From Gymnothorax reevesii (lineage: Eukaryota > Chordata > Actinopteri > Anguilliformes > Muraenidae): a stretch of 64,000 nucleotides of DNA. The translations under genes were made by a program, and so were the position numbers. This document shows positions 1 to 13,294 of the stretch, one piece after another; position 1 is the first letter of the stretch; each line of letters opens with the position of its first letter. Where the stretch lies: the NCBI GenBank assembly GCA_029721435.1, contig CM056574.1, positions 72,521,501 to 72,585,500 on the forward strand. Reading direction: 5' to 3'. The notes under the pieces were generated by a model, which saw only the letters and a list, made by a program, of their open reading frames with translations, did no database searches and was not told the origin of the DNA.

Positions 1-1403
1 TCTAGCGCGCTTCCTTACAGAGATAAACGCATAATCACTCGAATTCAGTCATATAGTCACAATTCACTCAAGTTTGTCACTTTCCCACTAGGTTACACAC
101 AGAAAGGACATTTTTGACAAGCAAAACTAAAAAAAAGAAAGTTTTTGAAAAAGTACATATCTTCACTTCAGAAGCTTATATTCACTTAAAATTGTCCATC
201 CAAGCACATTGGACCAATCGATACAATATATGCAATGCATTGTCATCTGAAGCTGTTCCCTGGCCAGAAGCACGCACAGTTTCACATTCTGAGCTTAAAA
301 CCTCAAAGAAGCGTGTTTTCATGAAAGCAAGTATAGCCACAATTTCAGCGCTCTAGCGCGCTTCCTTACAGAGATAAACGCATAATCACTCGAATCAGTC
401 ATATAGTCACAATTCACTCAAGTTTGTCACATTCCTACTAAGTTACACACAGAAAGGACATTTTTGAGAAGAAAAAACAAAAAAGAAAGTTTTTGAAAAA
501 GTGCATATCTTCACTTCAGAAGCTTATATTCACTTCCAAATGGCCATACAAGCACATTGGACCAAACGATACCATATACGCATTGCACTGTGATCTGAAG
601 CTGTTCCCAGGCCAGAAACACGCTCAGATTCACGTTCTGAGCTTAAAACCTCAAAGAAGCGTGTTTCCATAAAAGTGCGTATAGCCACAGTTTCAGCGCT
701 CTAGCTCGCTTTCTTACAGAGATAAACGCATAGTCACTCCAATTCAGTCATATTGTCACAATTCACTCAAGTTTGTCTCTTTCCCACAAAGTTACACACA
801 GAAAGGACATTTTTGACAAGAAAAAACTAAAAGAAAGAAAGATTTTGAAAAAGTACATATCTTCACTTCCGAAGCTTATATTCACTTAAAATAGGCCATA
901 CAAGCACATTGGACCAATCGATACAATATATGCAATGCACTGTGATCTGAAGCTGTTCCCTGGCCAGAAGCACGCACAGTTTCACATTCTGAGCTTAAAA
1001 CCTCAAAGAAGCGTGTTTTCAGGAAAGCACGTATAGCCACAGTTTCAGCGCTCTAGCGCGCTTCCTGACAGAGATAAACGCATAATCACTCGAATTCAGT
1101 CATATAGTCACAATTCACTCAAGTTTTTCACTTTCCCACTGGGTTACACACAGAATGGACATTTTTGACAAGCAAAATTTAAAAAAAAGAAAGTTTTTGA
1201 AAAAGTGCATATCTTCACTTCAGAAGCTTATATTCACTTCCAAATGGCCATACAAGCACATTGGACCAAACGATACCATATAAGCATTGCACTGTGATCT
1301 GAAGCTGTTCCCTGGCCAGAAACACGCACAGTTTCACATTCTGAGCTTAAAACCTCAAAGAAGCGTGTTTTCATGAAAGTGCGTATAGCCACAGTTTCAG
1401 CGC

Positions 1404-1753
1404 TCTAGCGCGCTTCCTTACAGAGATAAACGCATAATCACTCGAATTCAGTCATATAGTCACAATTCACTCAAGTTTGTCACTTTCCCACTGGGTTACA
1501 CACAGAAAGGACATTTTTGACAAGCAAAACAAAAAAAAAAGAAAGTTTTTGAAGAAGTGCATATCTTCACTTCAGAAGCTTCTATTCACTTCCAAATGGC
1601 CATACAAGCACATGGGAACAAACGTTACAATATATGCATTGCACTGTGATCTGAAGCTGTTGCCAGGCCAGAAACACGCTCAGATTCACGTTCAGAGCTT
1701 AAAACCTCAAAGAAGCATGTTTTCATGAAAGTGCGTATAGCCAGTTTCAGCGC
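1404..1753 (+). repeat. Representative type A monomer (350 bp)
   Basis: Type A is marked by the boundary tctagcgcgcttcc, then cgcataatcactcgaattc and catatagtcac. The boundary contains BssHII-like gcgcgc and several CpG dinucleotides in a generally AT-rich repeat. Many A monomers carry gggttacacac where B monomers carry aagttacacac. Subtypes differ further in the central part, for example cttaaaattggcc against cttccaaatggcc. Confidence 0.85.
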
Positions 1754-2104
1754 TCTAGCTCGCTTTCTTACAGAGATAAACGCATATTCACTCCAATTCA
1801 GTCATATTGTCACAATTCACTCAAGTTTGTCACTTTCCCACTAAGTTACACACAGAATGGACATTTTTGACAAGTAAAATTTAAAAAAAAGAAAGTTTTT
1901 GAAAAGTACATATCTTTACTTCAGAAGCTTATATTCACTTAAAATTGGCCATACAAACACATTGGACCAATCGATACAATATATGCAATGCACTGTGATC
2001 TGAAGCTGTTCCCTGGCCAGAAGCACGCACAGTTTCACATTCTGACCTTAAAACTTCAAAGAAGTGTGTTTTCATGAAAGCAAGTATAGCCACAGTTTCA
2101 GCGC
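1754..2104 (+). repeat. Representative type B monomer (351 bp)
   Basis: Type B is marked by tctagctcgctttc, then cgcatattcactccaattc and catattgtcac. It differs from A at a set of linked positions in the first ~100 bp, so A and B are distinct lineages rather than random variants. B usually follows A, which gives a dimeric repeat of about 702 bp. Confidence 0.85.
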
Positions 2105-5100
2105 TCTAGCGCGCTTCCTTACAGAGATAAACGCATAATCACTCGAATTCAGTCATATAGTCACAATTCACTCAAGTTTGTCACTTTCCCACTGGGTTAC
2201 ACACAGAAAGGACATTTTTGACAAGCAAAATTTAAAAAAAAGAAAGTTTTTGAAAAAGTGCATATCTTCACTTCAGAAGCTTCTATTCACTTCCAAATGG
2301 CCAAACAATCACCTGGGAACAAACGATACAATATATGCATTGCACTGTGTTCTGAAGCTGTTGCCAGGCCAGAAACACGCTCAGATTCACGTTCTGAGCT
2401 CAAAACCTCGAAGAAGCATGTTTTCATGAAAGTACGTATAGCCACAGTTTCAGCGCTCTAGCTCGCTTTCTTACAGAGATAAACGCATATTCACTCCAAT
2501 TCAGTCATTTTGTCACAATTCACTCAAGTTTGTCACGTTCCCACTAAGTTACACACAGAAAGGACATTTTTGACATGAAAAACTAAAAAAAAGAAAGTTT
2601 TTGAAAAAGTGCATATCTTCACTTCAGAAGCTTATATTCACTTCCAAATGGCCATACAAGCACATTGGACCAAACGATACCATATAAGCATTGCACTGTG
2701 ATCTGAAGCTGTTCCCTGGCCAGAAACACGCACAGTTTCACATTCTGAGCTTAAAACCTCAAAGAAGCGTGTTTTCATGAAAGTGCGTATAGCCACAGTT
2801 TCAGCGCTCTAGCGCGCTTCCTTACAGAGATAAACGCATAATCACTCGAATTCAGTCATATAGTCACAATTCACTCAAGTTTTTCACTTTCCCACTGGGT
2901 TACACACAGAATGGACATTTTTGACAAGCAAAACAAAAAAAAAAGAAAGTTTTTGAAGAAGTGCATATCTTCACTTCAGAAGCTTCTATTCACTTCCAAA
3001 TGGCCATACAATCACCTGGGAACAAACGATACGATATATGCATTGCACTGTGTTCTGAAGCTGTTGCCAGGCCAGAAACACGCTCAGATTCACGTTCTGA
3101 GCTTAAAACCTCGAAGAAGCATGTTTTCATGAAAGTACGTATAGCCACAGTTTCACAATTCACTCAAGTTTGTCACGTTCCCACTAAGTTACACACAGAA
3201 AGGACATTTTTGACATGAAAAACTAAAAAAAAGAAAGTTTTTGAAAAAGTGCATATCTTCACTTCAGAAGCTTTTATTCACTTCCAAATGGCCATACAAG
3301 CACATTGGACCAAACGATACCATATAAGCATTGCACTGTGATCTGAAGCTGTTCCCTGGCCAGAAACACGCACAGTTTCACTTTCTGAGCTTAAAACCTC
3401 AAAGAAGCGTGTTTTCATGAAAGTTCGTATAGCCAGTTTCAGCGCTCTAGCGCGCTTCCTAACAGAGATAATCGCATAATCACTCGAATTCAGTCATATA
3501 GTCACAATTCACTCAAGTTTTTCACTTTCCCACTGGGTTACACACAGAATGGACATTTTTGACAAGCAAAACAAAAAAAAAAGAAAGTTTTTGAAGAAGT
3601 GCATATCTTCACTTCAGAAGCTTCTATTCACTTCCAAATGGCCATACAAGCACATGGGAACAAACGTTACAATATATGCATTGCACTGTGATCTGAAGCT
3701 GTTGCCAGGCCAGACACACGCTCAGATTCACGTTCAGAGCTTAAAACCTCAAAGAAGCATGTTTTCATGAAAGTGCGTATAGCCAGTTTCAGCGCTCTAG
3801 CTCGCTTTCTTACAGAGATAAACGCATATTCACTCCAATTCAGTCATATTGTCACAATTCACTCAAGTTTGTCACTTTCCCACTAAGTTACACACAGAAT
3901 GGACATTTTTGACAAGTAAAATTTAAAAAAAAGAAAGTTTTTGAAAAGTACATATCTTTACTTCAGAAGCTTATATTCACTTAAAATTGGCCATACAAAC
4001 ACATTGGACCAATCGATACAATATATGCAATGCACTGTGATCTGAAGCTGTTCCCTGGCCAGAAGCACGCACAGTTTCACATTCTGACCTTAAAACTTCA
4101 AAGAAGTGTGTTTTCATGAAAGCAAGTATAGCCACAGTTTCAGCGCTCTAGCGCGCTTCCTTACAGAGATAAACGCATAATCACTCGAATTCAGTCATAT
4201 AGTCACAATTCACTCAAGTTTGTCACTTTCCCACTGGGTTACACACAGAAAGGACATTTTTGACAAGCAAAATTAAAAAAAAGAAAGTTTTTTAAAAAGT
4301 GCATATCTTCACTTCAGAAGCTTATATTCACTTCCAAATGGCCATACAAGCACATTGGACCAAACGATACCATATAAGCATTGCACTGTGATCTGAAGCT
4401 GTTCCCTGGCCAGAAACACGCACAGTTTCACTTTCTGAGCTTAAAACCTCAAAGAAGCGTGTTTTCATGAAAGTTCGTATAGCCAGTTTCAGCGCTCTAG
4501 CGCGCTTCCTTACAGAGATAATCGCATAATCACTCGAATTCAGTCATATAGTCACAATTCACTCAAGTTTTTCACTTTCCCACTGGGTTACACACAGAAT
4601 GGACATTTTTGACAAGCAAAACAAAAAAAAAAGAAAGTTTTTGAAAAAGTGCATATCTTCACTTCAGAAGCTTCTATTCACTTCCAAATGGCCATACAAG
4701 CACATGGGAACAAACGTTACAATATATGCATTGCACTGTGATCTGAAGCTGTTGCCAGGCCAGAAACACGCTCAGATTCACGTTCAGAGCTTAAAACCTC
4801 AAAGAAGCATGTTTTCATGAAAGTGCGTATAGCCAGTTTCAGCGCTCTAGCTCGCTTTCTTACAGAGATAAACGCATATTCACTCCAATTCAGTCATATT
4901 GTCACAATTCACTCAAGTTTGTCACTTTCCCACTAAGTTACACACAGAATGGACATTTTTGACAAGTAAAATTTAAAAAAAAGAAAGTTTTTGAAAAGTA
5001 CATATCTTTACTTCAGAAGCTTATATTCACTTAAAATTGGCCATACAAGCACATTGGACCAATCGATACAATATATGCAATGCACTGTGATCTGAAGCTG

Positions 5101-8100
5101 TTCCCTGGCCAGAAGCACGCACAGTTTCACATTCTGACCTTAAAACTTCAAAGAAGCGTGTTTTCATGAAAGCACGTATAGCCACAGTTTCAGCGCTCTA
5201 GCGCGCTTCCTGACAGAGATAAACGCATAATCACTCGAATTCAGTCATATAGTCTCAATTCACTCGAGTTTTTCACTTTCCCACTGGGTTACACACAGAA
5301 AGGACATTTTTGACAAGCAAAATTTAAAAAAAAGAAAGTTTTTGAAAAAGTGCATATCTTCACTTCAGAAGCTTCTATTCACTTCCAAATGGCCATAAAA
5401 GCCATTGGACCAAACGATACCATATACGCATTGCACTGTGATCTGAAGCTGTTCCCAGGCCAGAATCACGCACAGTTTCACTTTCTGAGCTTTAAACCTC
5501 AAAGAAGCGTGTTTTCATGAAAGTGCGTATCGCCACAGTTTTAGCGCACTAGCTCGCTTTCTTACAGAGATAAACGCATATTCACTCCAATTCAGTTATA
5601 TTGTCACAATTCACTCAAGTTTGTCACTTTCCCATTAAGTTACACACAGAAAGGACATTTTTGACAAGAAAAAACTAAAAAAAAGAAAGTTTTTGAAAAA
5701 GTTGCATATCTTCACTTCAGAAGCTTATATTCACTTAACATTGGCCATACAAGGACATTGGACCAATCGATACAATATATGCAATGCACTGTGATCTGAA
5801 GCTGTTCCCTGGCCAGAAGCACGCTCAGATTCACGTTGTGAGCTTAAAACCTCAAAGAAGCGTGTTTTCATGAAAGCAAGTATAGCCACAGTTTCAGCGC
5901 TCTAGCGCACTTCCTTACAGAGATAAATGCATAATCACTCGAATTCAGTCATATAGTCATAATTCACTCAAGTTTTTCACTTTCCCACTGGGTTACACAC
6001 AGAATGGACATTTTTGACAAGCAAAATTTAAAAAAAAGAAAGTTTTTGAAAAATTGCATATCTTCACTTCAGAAGCTTTTCTTCACTTCCAAATGGCCAT
6101 ACAAGAACATTGGACCAAACGATACCATATAAGCATTGCACTGTGATCTGAAGCTGTTCCCTGGCCAGAAACACGCACAGTTTCACTTTCTGAGCTTAAA
6201 ACCTCAAAGAAGCGTGTTTTCATGAAAGTGCGTATAGCCACAGTTTTAGCGCTTTAGCTCGCTTTTTTACAGAGATAAACGCATATTCACGCCAATTCAG
6301 TCATATTGTCACTATTCACTCAAGTTTGTCACTTGCCCACTAAGTTACACACAGAAAGGACATTTTTGACAAGCAAAACTAAAAAAAAGAAAGTTTTTGA
6401 AAAAGTACATATCTTCACTTCAGAAGCTTATATTCACTTCCAAATGGCCAAACAAGCACATGGGAACAAACGATACCATATAAGCATTGCACTGTGATCT
6501 GAAGCTGTTCCCTGGCCAGAAACACGCACAGTTTCACTTTCTGAGCTTAAAACCTCAAAGAAGCGTGTTTTCATGAAAGTACGTATTGCCACAGTTTCAG
6601 CGCTCTAGCTCGCTTTCTTACAGAGATAAACGCAAATTCACTCCAATTCAGTCATACTGTCACAATTCACTGAAGTTTGTCACTTTCCCACTAAGTTACA
6701 CACAGAAAGAACATTTTTGACATGCAAAACTAAAAAAAAGAAAGTTTTTGAAAAAGTGCATATCTTCACTTCAGAAGCTTATATTCAATTCCAAATGGCC
6801 ATACAAGCACATTGGACCAAACGATACCATATAAGCATTGCACTGTGATCTGAAGCTGTTCCCTGGCCAGAAACACGCACAGTTTCACTTTCTGAGCTTA
6901 AAACCTCAAAGAAGCGTGTTTTCATGAAAGTTCGTATAGCCACAGTTTCAGCGCTCTAGCGCGCTTCCTTACAGAGATAATCGCATAATCACTCGAATTC
7001 AGTCATATAGTCACAATTCACTCAAGTTTTTCACTTTCCCACTGGGTTACACACAGAATGGACATTTTTGACAAGCAAAACAAAAAAAAAAAAGAAAGTT
7101 TTTGAAAAAGTGCATATCTTCACTTCAGAAGCTTCTATTCACTTCCGAATGGCCATACAAGCACATGGGAACAAACGTTACAATATATGCATTGCATTGT
7201 GATCTGAAGCTGTTGCCAGGCCAGAAACACGCTCAGATTGACGTTCTGAGCTTAAAACCTCAAAGAAGCGTGTTTCCATGAAAGTGCGTATAGGCACAGT
7301 TTCAGCGCTCTAGCTCGCTTTCTTACAGAGATAAACGCATATTCACTCCAATTCAGTCATATTGTCACAATTCACTCAAGTTTGTCACTTTCCCACTGGG
7401 TTACACACAGAATGGACATTTTTGACAAGCAAAATTAAAAAAAAAGAAAGTTTTTGAAAAGTACATATCTTCACTTCAGAAGCTTATATTCACTTAAAAT
7501 TGGCCATACAAGCACATTGGACAAATCGATACAATATATGCAATGCACTGTGATCTGAAGCTGTTCCCTGGCCAGAAGCACGCACAGTTTCACATTCTGA
7601 CCTTAAAACTTCAAAGAAGCGTGTTTTCATGAAAGCACGTATAGCCACAGTTTCAGCGCTCTAGCGCGCTTCCTTTCAGAGATAAACGCATAATCACTCG
7701 AATTCAGTCATATAGTCTCAATTCACTCAAGTTTTTCACTTTCCCACTGGGTTACACACAGAAAGGACATTTTTGACAAGCAAAATTAAAAAAAAAGAAA
7801 GTTTTTGAAAAAGTGCATATCTTCACTTCAGAAGCTTCTATTCACTTCCAAATGGCCATAAAAGCCATTGGACCAAACGATACCATATACGCATTGCACT
7901 GTGATCTGAAGCTGTTCCCAGGCCAGAAACACGCTCAGATTCACGTTCTGAGCTGAAAACCTCAAAGAAGCGTGTTTCCATGAAAGTGCGTATAGCCACA
8001 GTTTCAGCGCTCTAGCTCGCTTTCTTACAGAGATAAACGCATATTCACTCCAATTCAGTCATATTGTCACAATTCACTCAAGTTTGTCACTTTCCCACTA

Positions 8101-8363
8101 AGTTGCACACAGAAAGGACATTTTTGACAGGAAAAAACTAAAAAAAAGAAAGTTTTAGAAAAAGTACATATCTTCACTTCAGAAGCTTATATTCACTTAA
8201 AATTGGCCATACAAGCACATTGGACCAATCGATACAATATATGCAATGCACTGTGATCTGAAGCTGTTCCCTGGCCAGAAGCACGCACAGTTTCACATTC
8301 TGACCTTAAAACTTCAAAGAAGCGTGTTTTCATGAAGGCACGTATAGCCACAGTTTCAGCGCT
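2105..8363 (+). repeat. Higher-order block, copy 1
   Basis: This run of monomers matches 21035-29108. Shared private variants include tcattttgtcac with gttcccactaag and gacatgaaaaac (near 2510 and 21440), the odd boundary gctttagctc (6253 and 26295), cgcaaattcac with catactgtcac (6630 and 27030/27380) and gacaggaaaaaac (near 8125 and 28873). Offsets are 18,930 at the start, 18,290 for 3446-4146, 20,042 for 4147 to about 6430, and about 20,747 after 6604. The two copies therefore differ by gain, loss or shuffling of whole monomers. Confidence 0.85.
3155..3445 (+). repeat. Truncated monomer lacking 63 bp at its boundary
   Basis: At about 3153 the text runs from gccacagtttc straight into acaattcactcaag. 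The monomer boundary and first part of a type B monomer (63 bp) are missing, with a shared tca at the junction. The equivalent monomer in the second block, starting at 23139, is complete. The distance between flanking boundaries is 638 bp here against 701 bp there. Confidence 0.85.
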
Positions 8364-8713
8364 CTGGCGCGCTTCCTTACAGAGATAATCGCATAATCAC
8401 TCGAATTCAGTCATATAGTCACAATTCACTCAAGTTTTTCACTTTCCCACTGGGTTATACACAGAATGGACATTTTTGACAAGCAAAACAAAAAAAAAGA
8501 AAGTTTTTGAAAAACTGCATATCTTCACTCCAGAAGCTTCTATTCACTTCCAAATGGCCATACAAGCACATGGGAACAAACGTTACAATATATGCATTGC
8601 ACTGTGATCTGAAGCTGTTCCCTGGCCAGAAACACGCACAGTTTCACTTTCTGAGCTTAAAACCTCAAAGAAGCGTGTTTTCATGAAAGTGCGTATAGCC
8701 ACAGTTTCAGCGC

Positions 8714-9417
8714 TCTAGCTCGCTTTCTTACAGAGATAAACGCATTTTCACACCAATTCAGTCATATTGTCACCATTCACTCAAGTTTGTCACTTGCCCA
8801 CTAAGTTACACACAGAAAGGACATTTTTGACAAGCAAAACTAAAAAAAAAGAAGGTTTTTGAAAAAGTTCATATCTTCACTTCAGAAGCTTATATTCACT
8901 TAAAATTGGCCATACAAGCACATTGGACCAATCGATACAATATATGCAATGCACTGTGATCTGAAGCTGTTCCCTGGCCAGAAGCACGCACAGTTTCACA
9001 TTCTGACCTTAAAACTTCAAAGAAGCGTGTTTTCATGAAAGCACGTATAGCCACTGTTTCAGCGCTCTAGCGCGCTTCCGTACAGAGATAAACGCATAAT
9101 CACTCGAATTCAGTCATATAGTCTCAATTCACTCAAGTTTTTCACTTTCCCACTGGGTTACACAAAGAAAGGACATTTTTGACAAGCAAAATTCAAAAAA
9201 AAGAAAGTTTTTGAAAAAGTGCATATCTTCACTTCAGAAGCTTATATTCACTTCCAAATGGCCATACAAGCACATTGGACCCATCGATACCATATAAGCA
9301 TTGCACTGTGATCTGAAGCTGTTCCCTGGCCAGAAACACGCACAGTTTCACATTCTGAGCTTAAAACCTCAAAGAAGCGTGTTTTCATGAAAGCACGTAT
9401 AGCCACAGTTTCAGCGC
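8714..9417 (+). repeat. 704-bp B-A dimer, tandem copy 1
   Basis: A B monomer (8714) plus an A monomer (9066). Both are repeated in tandem at 9418-10121 with the same private variants: cgcattttcacaccaattc, gaaggtttttg, ccgtacagag, acacaaagaaagg and attggacccatcg. Confidence 0.9.
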
Positions 9418-10121
9418 TCTAGCTCGCTTTCTTGCAGAGATAAACGCATTTTCACACCAATTCAGTCATATTGTCACCATTCACTCAAGTTTGTCACTTG
9501 CCCACTAAGTTACACACAGAAAGGACATTTTTGACAAGCAAAACTAAAAAAAAAGAAGGTTTTTGAAAAAGTTCATATCTTCACTTCAGAAGCTTATATT
9601 CACTTAAAATTGGCCATACAAGCACATTGGACCAATCGATACAATATATGCAATGCACTGTGATCTGAAGCTGTTCCCTGGCCAGAAGCACGCACAGTTT
9701 CACATTCTGACCTTAAAACTTCAAAGAAGCGTGTTTTCATGAAAGCACGTATAGCCACTGTTTCAGCGCTCTAGCGCGCTTCCGTACAGAGATAAACGCA
9801 TAATCACTCGAATTCAGTCATATAGTCTCAATTCACTCAAGTTTTTCACTTTCCCACTGGGTTACACAAAGAAAGGACATTTTTGACAAGCAAAATTCAA
9901 AAAAAAGAAAGTTTTTGAAAAAGTGCATATCTTCACTTCAGAAGCTTATATTCACTTCCAAATGGCCATACAAGCACATTGGACCCATCGATACCATATA
10001 AGCATTGCACTGTGATCTGAAGCTGTTCCCTGGCCAGAAACACGCACAGTTTCACATTCTGAGCTTAAAACCTCAAAGAAGCGTGTTTTCATGAAAGCAC
10101 GTATAGCCACAGTTTCAGCGC
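9418..10121 (+). repeat. 704-bp B-A dimer, tandem copy 2
   Basis: Near-identical second copy of the 8714-9417 dimer, of exactly the same length. One difference seen is cttgcagag against cttacagag at the start. This directly shows the dimer acting as the unit of duplication. Confidence 0.9.
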
Positions 10122-10469
10122 TCTAGCTCGCTTTCTTACAGAGATAAACGCATATTCACTCCAATTCAGTCATATTGTCACAATTCACTCGTTTATCACT
10201 TTCTCACTAAATTACACACAGAAAGGACATTTTTGACAAGCAAAACTAAAAAAAAGAAAGTTTTTGAGAAGTACATATCTTCTCTTCAGAAGCTTATATT
10301 CACTTAAAATTGGCCATACAAGCACATTGGACCAATCGATACAATATATGCAATGCACTGTGATCTGAAGCTGTTCCCTGGCCAGAAGCACGCACAGTTT
10401 CACATTCTGAGCTTAAAACCTCAAAGAAGCGTGTTTTCATGAAAGCAAGTATAGCCACAGTTTCAGCGC

Positions 10470-10654
10470 TCTAGCGCGCTTCCTTACAGAGATAAACGCA
10501 TTATCACTCGAATTCAGTCATATAGTCACAATTCACTCAAGTTTTTCACTTTCCCACTAGGTTACACACAGAAAGGACATTTTTGAAAAGCAAAATTTTA
10601 AAAAAAGAAAGTTTTTGAAAAAGTGCATAGTGCGTCTAGGCACCGTTTCAGCGC
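10470..10654 (+). repeat. 185-bp internally deleted monomer, copy 1
   Basis: The monomer runs from its boundary through the A-tract to gtgcata, then jumps to gtgcgtctaggcac near the monomer end. About 166 bp of the central part is lost. The junction is identical in six copies within 10.4-18.6 kb. Confidence 0.92.
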
Positions 10655-13109
10655 TCTAGCTCGCTTTCTTACAGAGATAAATGCATATTCACTCCAATTC
10701 AGCCATATTGTCACAAATCACTCTTTTGTCACTTTCTCACTAAGTTACACACAGAAAGGACATTTTTGACCAGCAAAACTAAAAAAGAGAAAGTTTTTGA
10801 GAAGTACATATCTTCACTTCAGAAGCTTATATTCACTTAAAATTGGCCATACAAGCACATTGGACCAATCGATACAATATATGCAATGCACTGTGATCTG
10901 AAGCTGTTCCCTGGCCAGAAGCACGCACAGTTTCACATTCTGAGCTTAAAACCTCAAAGAAGCGTGTTTTCATGAAAGCAAGTATAGCCACAGTTTCAGC
11001 GCTCCAGCGCGCTTCCTTACAGAGATAAACGCATAATCACTCGAATTCAGTCATATAGTCACAATTCACTCAAGTTTTTCACTTTCCCACTGGGTTACAC
11101 ACAGAAAGGACATTTTTGACAAGCAAAATTAAAAAAAAAGAAAGTTTTTGAAAAAGTGCATATCTTCACTTCAGAAGCTTATATTCACTTCCAAATGGCC
11201 ATACAAGCACATTGGACCAAACGATACCATATAAGCATTGCACTGTGATCTGAAGCTGTTCCCTGGCCAGAAACACGCACAGTTTCACTTTCTGAGCTTA
11301 AAACCTCAAAGAAGCGTGTTTTCATGAAAGTGCGTATTGCCACAGTTTTAGCGCTCAAGCTCGCTTTCTTACAGAGATAAACGCATATTCACACCAATTC
11401 AGTCATATTGTCAATAGTCACTCAAGTTTGTCACTTGCCCACTAAGTTACACACAGAAAGGAGATTTTTGACAAGCAAAACTAAAAAAAAGAAAGTTTTT
11501 GAAAAAGTACATATCTTCACTTCAGAAGCTTATATTCACTTAAAATTGGCTATACAAGCACATTGGACCAATCGATACCATGGAAGCATTGCACTGTGAT
11601 CTGAAGCTGTTCCCAGGCCAGAAACACGCTCAGATTCACGTTCTGAGCTTAAAACCTCAAAGAAGCATGTTTCCATGAAAGTGCGTATAGCCACAGTTTC
11701 AGCGCTCTAGCTCGCTTTCTTACAGAGATAAACGCATATTCACTCCAATTCAGTCATATTGTCACAATTCACTCAAGTTTGTCACTTTCCCACTGGGTTA
11801 CACACAGAATGGACATTTTTGACAAGCAAAATTTTAAAAAAAGAAAGTTTTTGAAAAGTACATATCTTCACTTCAGAAGCTTATATTCACTTAAAATTGG
11901 CCATACAAGCACATTGGACCAATCGATACAATATATGCAATGCACTGTGATCTGAAGCTGTTCCCTGGCCAGAAGCACGCACAGTTTCACATTCTGACCT
12001 TAAAACTTCAAAGAAGCGTGTTTTCATGAAAGCACGTATAGCCACTGTTTCAGCGCTCTAGCGCGCTTCCGTACAGAGATAAACGCATAATCACTCGAAT
12101 TCAGTCATATAGTCTCAATTCACTCAAGTTTTTCACTTTCCCACTGGGTTACACAAAGAAAGGACATTTTTGACAAGCAAAATTAAAAAAAAAGAAAGTT
12201 TTTGAAAAAGTGCATATCTTCACTTCAGAAGCTTCTATTCACTTCCAAATGGCCATAAAAGCCATTGGACCAAATGATACCATATACGCATTGCACTGTG
12301 ATCTGAAGCTGTTCCCAGGCCAGAAACACGCTCAGATTCACGTTCTGAGCTTAAAACCTCAAAGAAGCGTGTTTCCATGAAAGTGCGTATAGCCACAGTT
12401 TCAGCGCTCTAGCTCGCTTTCTTACAGAGATAAACGCATATTCACTCCAATTCAGTCATATTGTCACAATTCACTCAAGTTTGTCACTTTCCCACTAAGT
12501 TACACACAGAAAGGACATTTTTGACAAGCAAAACTAAAAAAAAGATAGTTTTTGAAAAAGTGCATATCTTCACTTCAGAAGCTTATATTCACCTCCAGTT
12601 GGCCATACAAGCACATTGGAACAAACGATACAATATATGCATTGCACTGTGATCTGAAGCTGTTGCCAGGCCAGAAACATGCTCAGATTCACGTTCTGAG
12701 CTTAAAACCTCAAAGAAGCATGTTTTCATGAAAGTGCGTATCGCCACAGTTTCAGCCCTCTAGCTCGCTTTCTTCCAGAGATAAACGCATATTCACTCCA
12801 ATTCAGTCATATTGTCACAATTCACTCAAGTTTGTCACTTTCCCACTAAGTTACACACAGAAAGGACATTTTTGACAAGCAAAACTAAAAAAAAGAAAGT
12901 TTTTGAAAAAGTACATATCTTCACTTCAGAAGCTTATATTCACTTCCAAATGGCCATAGAACCACATTGGAACAAACGATACAATATATGCATTGCACTG
13001 TGATCTGAAGCTGTTGCCAGGCCAGAAACACGCACAGTTTCACATTCTGAGCTTAAAACCTCAAAGAAGCGTGTTTTCATGAAAGCACGTATAGCCACAG
13101 TTTCAGCGC

Positions 13110-13294
13110 TCTAGCGCGCTTCCTTCCAGAGATAAACGCAAAATCACTCGAATTCAGTCATATAGTCACAATTCACTCAAGTTTGTCACTTTCCCACTGG
13201 GTTACACACAGAAAGGACATTTTTGACAAGCAAAATTAAAAAAAAAGAAAGTTTTTGAAAAAGTGCATAGTGCGTATAGGCACAGTTTCAGCGC
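13110..13294 (+). repeat. 185-bp internally deleted monomer, copy 2
   Basis: Same deletion junction (gtgcatagtgcgt) as at 10470, exactly 2,640 bp downstream. The surrounding monomers are also repeated at this offset, for example the tcaatagtcac variant at 11408 and 14048. Confidence 0.92.
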
